Origin: Penicillus capitatus
Lineage: Eukaryota; Chlorophyta
DNA length: 64,000 bases
Reading direction: 5' to 3'
NCBI GenBank assembly: GCA_965649825.1
Contig: OZ287694.1
Location: 930,001-994,000, forward strand
Each line of letters starts with the position of its first letter. The first letter of the stretch is position 1. A model generated the notes under the pieces. The model made no database searches and was not told the origin of the DNA. It saw only the letters and a program-made list of their open reading frames with translations. Shown piece after piece: positions 56,604 through 64,000 of the stretch. A program made the position numbers and the translations under genes.

Positions 56604-58851
56604 TCAGGATATGGGACTTGTGCTCTCCTTGAGCCATGCCTGTGCTTCGGGGGAGAGCCTGTTCGACACCGTCTCCCAGATTCGTTGGTGATATTCGTTG
56701 ATCCACGTTTTCTCCTGTACGGATAGATCTTCTATCCTCATGAGTTTCTTTTGAATCGGAACGAGAGAGATCGTCTCGAATCCTAAAAACGACATGCCCT
56801 CAAACTTGAGCGGCGTTTCTTTCTCCTTGATAATGCAGAGATTCTCAATCCGAATGCCGAAATTCCCCTTTTCATAGTAACCAGGTTCATTGCTGACCAC
56901 CATGTTCGCTTTCAGTGGCTCCTGTGCCATCAGAGCCGAAGCTCTGAAAGTGATCGCAATGGGACCTGCATCCACACCGTCTCGGTGCAACAAGGCGAGA
57001 GAGGGGCACTGCACCTTCATGAACACACATATGTGCTCCGACTCCGTGTCCCGTCCCATGCATGTACTCCAATCCCATAGCCCAAAGGGGACGACGCGCA
57101 AAAGCGTCAATGGCAATACCTGCCGTGTCTTTTGGAAAGACAGCTGTCGCCATCGCAACATGTCCTTGGAGAACGCGTGTGAAGCACGTCTTCTGATGAT
57201 CGGACGGTGTGCCCAGATGAAAGGTCCTCGTAAGATCTGTTGTCCCACAGTCATACTGCCCGCCCGAATCGATCAAGACCATCGAATTCCCATCCACCGT
57301 GCTACAGGAGTCTGGCATTGCATGATAGTGAATAATAGCTCCGTTCGCATTCGCCCCTTAAGTCAGAACACACTGTTTATGGAAGGACCCTTCTGGAGGC
57401 GAGAATCTGTCAGACCAGCAATAGTCGGGAAGCTCACTCCCTTGAAGCCTTTCTGCTTTGCGCGTCGCGCGGTGATCTCTATATCCACATCCACCTCTGT
57501 CAACGTGCGCCCCGAAGCAATCTCCTCGTCCAACCAACTCAAGAACTCGATGACGGCAGTGGCATCACGGATGTGCGCCTCGCGCATACCATTCAGCTCT
57601 AGTGGATTCTTGATAGACATAAATGATGTCAGAGGCGTCTTGTCGCGCACAATCAGTTTGTCGCTCTGTCGCCAATATCTGTTGACATCAGGATTAGGCG
57701 CATGACAGCATACCTCTTCCCCTAGAGCCTCCCTTGCCGCCACGAATATGGCTTCGTTAACAAGTTTAGCATCGAGCCACACTTTTGATGTGTTGTTTTC
57801 ACTCAGACGTCGTTTCAATCCCTCGGTGGCCTCTTCGTATGGCTTCACAGTGATGTTTACCGCTTTCAGGTAGGCCTCAACCTCTTCTGTGATTTTGGCA
57901 GGGTCTACGTAGAGATCCGCCGAATCGGGTGTGATCATGAGATAGGAAATGAAAACGGGCGAACTGTCCTCGTCTGCCCCTCTCAGATTCAGCGTCCAGG
58001 CAATTTCGTCCAGTTTCGACACCAGGAGCGTAGATGCCTCGAAATCTGACATCGCTTTTCGAATCCTCTTCAATTTGGAATCGATACTCTCCCCTGCAAA
58101 CAGCACAGTATACGGCCTGGCTTCTTATCTACTGAACAGAACTTACCGGCAATCTCCATGGGGTGAATGACGATAGGCTTCGAAGGGATTTCCGGGATAT
58201 CCTCTCCCCAGACGCGGTCAACCAAATTCTCATTTAACTGAACCACCTCCAGTTGCTGGAATAAAAAGTCTGTCGTGTTCGCGACTGCTGTGCAAAGGGT
58301 ATGGGGACCTTCAGTTTCTTAGACAGTGTTTCAACTTCGTTGTTTGAGTGCAGGAATGGATCAATTCCAATACGGGAGCCTGCCTTCAGTGTCATCAACA
58401 GCCATTTGGAAATCTACACATACAGTCAGTCCACCCCATTTCGCCCGGGACAGGAGACAACAGAGGGACATACGTCGGGACATTCTGGTAGACCCATCTT
58501 CATTAGTATCCAATCTGCAGACAGTTGTTGCTCTGCTTGCAAGAAATAACGACCGTCTGTCCACAAAGCGGCAGCCTCTGCTGTGATTACTGCTGTCCCT
58601 ACGGCAGACGGATGCATCATGATGCGGTGTTCTGCGTGAATCGTCTGACCAGCACTGCCGGTGAATCCGGAGATGAAGGCACGTCTTTCGAAACGGACAG
58701 GTAAAAACTCCATGAGATGCGGATCCGCCGATGGAACGATGTAAGCCGAAACACCGGCCCCCTTCATGATCGATCGCAGTTCCTCGAGTTTTTTGGCTGC
58801 TATGGTTTCTTCTTGTCCCATCTCTGCTGTCTCTGTGCTCGCCGAGTACAC
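56604..58851 (-). CDS. Xaa-Pro aminopeptidase (M24B, APP1 type)
   Basis: A gene of about six exons. The start is the Met before YSASTETAEMGQEE (or MGQEE at 58821). The N-terminal creatinase-like domain shows AYIVPSADPHLMEFLPVRFE, RRAFISGFTGSAG and LWTDGRYFLQAEQQL. The second domain has LDEIAWTLNLRGAD. The metalloprotease domain carries the five ligands: two Asp in LIDSGGQYDCGTTDLTRT, His in YMHGTGHGVGA, Glu in SNEPGYYEKGNFGIRIENL, and a last Glu after LKFEGMSF in the C-terminal strand region. It removes N-terminal residues preceding proline; the cytosolic APP1 form has this three-domain length. Frames change between exons around 57330, 57170 and 56950, each at plausible GT-AG sites. Confidence 0.85.
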
Positions 58852-59109
58852 GGTAAACGCTCGAGAACGTGACTGCGGATGCAGTGCCTAAGCGCAGTAC
58901 CGTCATCCTCGGCAAAACCGAGCTAGAGAGTACGACAAAAGAACGCCTTTGCGTGCGAAGAGAACAAACGTGTTGTCTTTTCAGCAAATGTGCCGTAGAG
59001 AATGCGATGCGCGTGCAAGGACTGGGTCTCAGCGTGCTGAGAAACGACATTCGCTTGCAATGATCATCGAATGAACTATGATGCGTAAAATTCACGTCCC
59101 GTTGACGAC

Positions 59110-60853
59110 ATGGCGAGACCGAGACAGGAAGACAATCCTAGTGCACGAGGTTCTGAAGTTTGGGATGCTGCCAAATTCATCGATCAAGTTCTCGCGGATG
59201 CATTGGTCGCTTTTCAGACTAGCTCCTCTGACAAGGTAAGCTGGCGACAGTCGTCCCCGTCCTTGAATCTGGAATGTAATTTGCCTTGTTTGATGCTCGT
59301 GGCATGGTGTTGCACATTTGGAGATTTGTCGTTTGCAGATCTCGGCAACGACTCGCAAACGAAAACAAGAGAAGAGCCTCATCGACCTCGCAGCAGCGCG
59401 AGAGAGAATGGATCATGTTATCTCACATACGAGGCAAATGGAAGGGACATTCGAAACATCTGAACGAAAACGCAAGGCCGCCGAAGAAGGGTCTCGTGAA
59501 AGCACGGATCATAAAAGTGCGATCGCTCGCTGTTTCGTCTTCTAGGCGATCGGAGATGCTCGAACGCGTCGAAGAGCTCGTTCATCAATCAGAGATCTCG
59601 GTATCGAAGATTCGGGAGACACAAGCGGCGAAGCTGGCAGCCGAGAAGGAATGTCGTGCCCTCTCAAAGAAGGTGGGTGGTCTCTCGAACAGAAGTGGAA
59701 AATGTCGCTATCGGTGTCCCGTAGGTTGAGGTGTTGGAGGCAGAAAACCTCTCCTTGTCTCAGAGCTTAAAAGAGCGGTGCGTTATCTTTTTGTTGGCGT
59801 CGGTCTCGATTCTGTCAAATAGCGATCTAGAAACGCCAAACGCGTCGATGGAACTTGTTCTCCGCGAAGAAAACGATCAAGAACTACGTGAGCGTCACGA
59901 ATGTCTCAGTCAGGAGTTCAATGCCAAACAAGAAGAGCTGCAGCGATTGAAGGTCTCATTCGACGATGCGCAGTACAAAGTGGCGGCGCATATGGAAACG
60001 TACCGAAGGCAGAATGCAGTAATGCGCAGCGCGCATCGTTTGGGTTTCTTCTGTCTCTTTCGTTGCATTAGGTCATCGCAAAATTGACGGCTGATAACAT
60101 AATGCAGATGATACAGCTGAAAAATCAAGAAACGTCTTCTCAGCAATACAAGGCAGACTTCGAGGCAATGAAACAGGAAATCGAAACAAAGAGAAGTCAA
60201 TGGTTCGATGAAGTAAGCCATAGCGTCTGGCGTCGTTTTCGAATGCTTTTGTGTAAAGATTAGATCAACAGTGGCATCGCAGCTCAGAGAGTCCTTTGAG
60301 AAATGCGAGGAGCTTCGGCAGGAAATGCAGACGGTCAGACGTGACTACGAACATCGACTTACCCTTCAGGCCGAAGAACACAGAGAACGAGAAGATCAGA
60401 TCAAGCAACTGACCCAGGAAAGGGCGAAGCTCGAAGAGCAATGGGCCTTTGCAGAAGAGCGAGAAAACAAGTGCGGCCGTGTGTCACTGTATAAAAAGAT
60501 TCAGTCCATGCAGATCGCGAGAGGAGGTCGCCGAGTTAAGCCAAGAGCTACAGCAATGCGAAACACGACTGAGCGAGATGCGGACGGAGTGGAAGACCAC
60601 ATCTGACGCGGCCGACGCCAGTCGCGAGGAGTTATCGGCCATGCGATCGAAAAACAGAGACATCGAAGACGCCGTACGGCGCCGAGACGAAGAACTCGAG
60701 GCCCTGCGTCGCATCAACGAACGCCTTGAAGGTGAACAAAAGAGATGTACAGAAATGCTTCAACAACAGCAACGCATCAACTCGGAACTCATGAAGCGCA
60801 AAGAGCAGGTCGAGTGGGACCTCGTCGAAGCACGCGCCTCTCAAGTCGCTTAG
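59110..60853 (+). CDS. Long coiled-coil protein
   Basis: About seven exons; the first starts with MARPRQEDNPSARGSEVWDA. The joined reading is almost wholly heptad-like and rich in Glu, Lys, Arg and Gln: LIDLAAARERMDHVISHTRQ, LERVEELVHQSEISVSKI, VLEAENLSLSQSLKER, ELRERHECLSQEFNAKQEEL, LRESFEKCEELRQEMQTVRR and RRRDEELEALRRINERLEGE. It ends VEARASQVA. No globular domain, signal or membrane segment. Such proteins commonly serve in cilia, centrosomes or as tethers, but nothing in the sequence picks one. Introns are about 50-65 nt; exact borders between 59.5 and 60.3 kb are approximate. It is divergent from the aminopeptidase with about 260 bp between starts. Confidence 0.7.
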
Positions 60854-61157
60854 CTGAGTGCGTACGATGCCGTCGTGTAAACGCATGGCTATTGTTTGTC
60901 GCGTGCGCTATTCTTTAGATGCCGCGGCAGCACTACAACAGTCGCATAACCGGCAGGCAAGCTAACGTCTAGGAATCAACTTCCAGCGAATCGCGTACGA
61001 GTCATTGAGAGGCCACCGATCTCTGAGCTTAAACTGAGGGACCACGGGTGCTCAATAATCACAAACCTAGCTACTACTATGTTCACTCCGTCCAGAACTT
61101 CCAGACGCGATCTTGTAGGATACACAAGACAACGAATGTCTATGCGTAAGGAATCCT
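60854..61157. other. Spacer after the coiled-coil gene
   Basis: About 300 bp with no supportable gene; it may contain a first exon of the next locus. Confidence 0.35.
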
Positions 61158-62751
61158 TTGGCCATTTTGTCAATCTTCTGTTCTCCTCCCCTTCCAGAAC
61201 TGTTCGGTTTGTTAAATGTCGCCGGTATGTCTGCTATAGAAACGGCCGAAGGCGTTGCGATTGGCATTCCGTTTTCACTTAACTGGACAAATGTGGTGTC
61301 AGCCATGGACGTTGATGCGAAAACAGTGTCGTCTTCGTCGGACCAATCCGTACATAGACGAACAGTTGCCCTTTCAAATGCGGGCTTTGTTATGGAGCTC
61401 GCAACCGACAGCATCTGTTCGTTCTCATCGGACCTCATTTCGGATGGCAATCTTTGTTATGATTCGCATACACCTTATCATGGAGTGGTCGCAGTTCCGG
61501 ATGTCCTCGTAACGAGAGGTGAAGCTCTCTATGACCTTCCCATAATAGACCATTCTAAGAAACACGCATGGTTCACTAGGCGGTACGCATCGTATGAGGA
61601 CGAAATCCATGGACCATGGACGCGAGTCATGGGGCAGTAGTGTCTATTGTGACCCGCCTTACGACGACCAATGCAGTCCTATGAGTGAGAGCACCCTTCG
61701 TCGTGTGCGTTCTTCTCGAAGATGGAATCAATCTGTGGCGCGGTCATCCTCTCGCTTGTTCGATGTCCTCGAATGCGACGCTCTTGAAGAAAGTGTAGAT
61801 GATAAGCTTCGGACGAGTCGTCTGTCCAGTAAGAGATCCAGCAGCGTACGGGAAAGAAATTCTGGATTGTCGTCAAGAAGCGGAATCCCAATTCAGGGCA
61901 TCGCCGATAGCTTTGTTTTTAGCGCAGAAGGAAGGCCCGTATCTCAAAGCATGACAAGCACTCCGACATCGAAATCGACGTAAACCTTGTCGCTATCTAA
62001 TGCGTTCGTCCTTATCGGACGCGTGTGTGATGATCAGGATGCAATCGCAAGATCTTTGGCAATATCGCGATATGAAGGATATCCGTCCGTACCGATCGAT
62101 GACAAGGCATCGAAATTGGAGATCGTCTTTGACAAAGGTTTTCCGTTGTTGCTGCGTGCGGCCACCCAACGTAAAACAATGATCAGCTAAGCTGTGCTCG
62201 TCCATTAACGCATAGATGTGGTTGAGGATCTATCAATAAAGGGAGATGTCTTTTCCAACAGTACTTGTTTTGCTGAGCTTTTCGAATAATCCTGCCGGCG
62301 ATGAAGTGGTTTCCAACGTGTGTTCTGCCATCCAAGGTATGATTCGCCTTATATACGAATGGTTTTTGCAATACACACAGACAACAGACTCGATATTGAA
62401 TCATGGCGTCGACACAATACGTCGTTTTGCCAATTTGTGTTCATCGCTTTCAGATTGCTTTGTTCTTTTCCTCTTTGAATGTCATTGTCATGTCATTGTA
62501 CATTTTATGGCCAACCAAGATATATCATGCGATTCATTTACATTGTGGAAACAACTCAATCCCTCGTACTGGTCGTGATTTTCAAGCTGTTGTTGACCTT
62601 TGTTTCAGGGGGATGCCTCTCAATTACATTAAGTATAAACAACATACCATCCCGCCAAATAGCTGCCAGTTTAGTTGAATCGGCAGCAACGCACATAAGA
62701 CTGAGTCGCCCGTCGACTCTCAAAAAACCCAGTAGCAATGATCAGCAGTGA
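61158..62751 (+). CDS. Unresolved coding fragments, possible multi-exon membrane protein
   Basis: Several plus-strand segments look protein-coding. At 61158-61640 an ORF starts with a hydrophobic stretch (ILSIFCSPPLPELFGLLNVA). At 61594-61983 a Ser/Arg-rich ORF has SSRLFDVLECDALEESVDDK. At 62000-62182 there is a basic block with FRCCCVRPPN. At 62479-62751 hydrophobic segments (SLVLVVIFKLLLTFVSGG) follow a CAG acceptor near 62608. They could belong to one gene with a multi-pass membrane part and a Ser-rich cytosolic loop, or to two genes. I could not find one consistent set of splices and recognise no family. Confidence 0.3.
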
Positions 62752-63723
62752 TCTATGTGTCCACTTCTACGACTGAACGCGACAACCAGAGATCCGACAA
62801 CGTTGGCGTGTGCCAGAATGAAATCTGCGTGTCTCGAGTCGTGCTTGCCAACGAGCAGTGAGAAGTTGAATGATCTGTACGTTGGAAATGAAAGGTAGTG
62901 CGCAGGAGCCACGAGACCCGCCAACGCAATGTCGTGCTTTCTAGCCATCAGCCGTGGCAGCACGAGAGGCGGAATGGGAATTGCAACACAACAGACAGCG
63001 AACAAACGACGGTGTGCGTCTTCCATTGCGCCCGGCATCGCGCATAGGCTTTGTCTCGTCGATCGTCGGCAACGGCGCTTGGTTCATTTGATTGATCAGC
63101 AGAAATGTCGAAGAGTGTGTTCGTCGAGATCGGCAACAACACCGAAACGGGCTTGCTCTTCTAAAGATACCTAACAACAAACAACACTGTTGCCTCGATG
63201 TACCGACGACAAAGCGTCGAGGCGCACTCAGCATCATCGGTCGCTCTTTGTGGGATGAAGAAGGTGAGTGCGTTGACTTGGAACTCAACGTTAACGATCT
63301 GGGATTCTTGTCGACAGAGAAACCGTCCGGCTCTCTGAGTTCGTGGATATCCACGCTGTGCTGTTCTTGGCGGGTACTGACAGACGTTCGTTTTCGCTCA
63401 TGCATATGTCTGCTCGCTTCTCTTAATGTCATCATCATTGTGGAATTCGCGTTATCCGGGACGGAAGATCCAGATCTGGCCCGCTTGAGAGGGGGTGTCG
63501 ACTGCTTCCGGATACCCAGGAATCCATCATCCATGGAGAACTGTATCGGTGCCTTGACAGTTCCATCGATGATGGTCTGAAACATGAATTGGTTTTCTCT
63601 GTGCATTCGCTCGAGGTCATTTCGAGGATAGCGATTCCCTGCACAGAAACAGGAAACTGCTCTTTTTCGAATCGCAGTGACGACCATGTAATGCTTACGC
63701 GCAAAATCGAAGGGCCTGCTCAT
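62742..63723 (-). CDS. Hypothetical protein, splice structure unresolved
   Basis: A minus-strand frame opens with MSRPFDFARKHYMVVTAIRK and runs 260 codons, but its lower part overlaps other frames and probably contains an intron near 63180 (an AG acceptor gives VSLEEQARFGVVADLDEHTL followed by a stop). The upper part (QFMFQTIIDGTVKAPIQFSM, SMDDGFLGIRKQSTPPLKRA) looks real; the middle is Ser/His/Arg-rich. No known domain. I am confident only that the region around 63350-63723 is coding. Confidence 0.35.
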
Positions 63724-64000
63724 GGCGTCTTTTCTCTGATGAGGGTTTCTCTAATCGCTTTCGATTTCTATCCAGTGAGATGTCATACACGCGTCAGTTG
63801 CGTCAACGCGTTTCCAAAACGTCAACGCTGTTGTTGCTGACAAGTCAAACGTGATATTCTGATGCGCCTCGTCGATTCGACGTTTCTTCGTACTCCCGAG
63901 CTCAGGCAAATAGTACTCGGGACGGATAACGCGAACTGCACTGCAAACCGTCTTTTTCGTCCTGCAAAACTCTTCCTCTGAGAGATTGGCTCGGGCACAA
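63724..64000. other. Right edge of the window
   Basis: About 280 bp upstream of the hypothetical protein; short ORFs only. Too little sequence to judge. Confidence 0.3.

Noticed and set aside
58361-59095. 244-codon minus-strand ORF over the aminopeptidase start
   Set aside because: Shadow of the AYIVPSADP frame, which has the creatinase-like motifs.
1-64000. CRISPR array, insertion sequence, integrase or viral structural gene
   Set aside because: No regularly spaced direct repeats, no transposase or integrase motifs and no terminal inverted repeats were seen; the repeats present are coding or degenerate short-motif arrays.

Overview
The window is nuclear DNA of a photosynthetic eukaryote with short spliceosomal introns, mostly about 45-65 nt and GT-AG. 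I rebuilt many genes by joining exons. Where the splice sites could be fixed, the summed coding length is a multiple of three, which is an internal check on those models. A primary-plastid green alga fits best, by inference. The evidence is a chlorophyll-binding antenna protein, a cytochrome c6 with a simple two-step thylakoid-lumen presequence and no extra ER signal, a plant-type MKP1 (phosphatase plus gelsolin-like domain), and an upstream ORF resembling the plant AdoMetDC leader peptide. The species was not identified.

Region 1 (1-24.3 kb) is gene-sparse and rich in surface or secreted proteins. Two paralogous receptor-like giants on the minus strand (PMP1, cut by the left edge; PMP2, 1910 aa) have signal peptides, long right-handed beta-helix repeat regions and, in PMP2, a multi-pass membrane tail. 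Three plus-strand genes (here SecA, SecB, SecC) encode a family of small secreted proteins. They share a first intron pattern (27-39 nt exon, then a 31 nt exon, then a phase-1 junction before Ala) and a 3' domain. Each Sec gene is divergent from a minus-strand surface or LRR-type gene: PMP1/SecA, LRR/SecB, PMP2/SecC. This repeated pairing is the best candidate here for an undescribed system.

Region 2 (25-31 kb) holds a sodium:solute symporter with two GC-AG introns, a tandemly duplicated EgtD-like methyltransferase and a Cys-rich metallo-beta-lactamase-fold protein.

Region 3 (32-50 kb) is compact housekeeping and plastid territory: DENR, a DUF3783-like plastid protein, a LYR-motif protein, a DUF1997 protein, MRG15-like, a GNAT acetyltransferase, RAD6-type E2, a large low-complexity protein, importin alpha, LHC, MATE, cytochrome c6 and a spermidine-synthase-fold protein. 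Neighbours often lie within 200 bp and in one case overlap by 4 nt.

Region 4 (50-64 kb) holds MKP1, a TMEM192-like protein, a single-gene AdoMetDC-ODC fusion controlling both committed steps of polyamine synthesis with a leader-peptide-like upstream ORF, Xaa-Pro aminopeptidase, a long coiled-coil protein, and poorly resolved coding fragments near the right edge.
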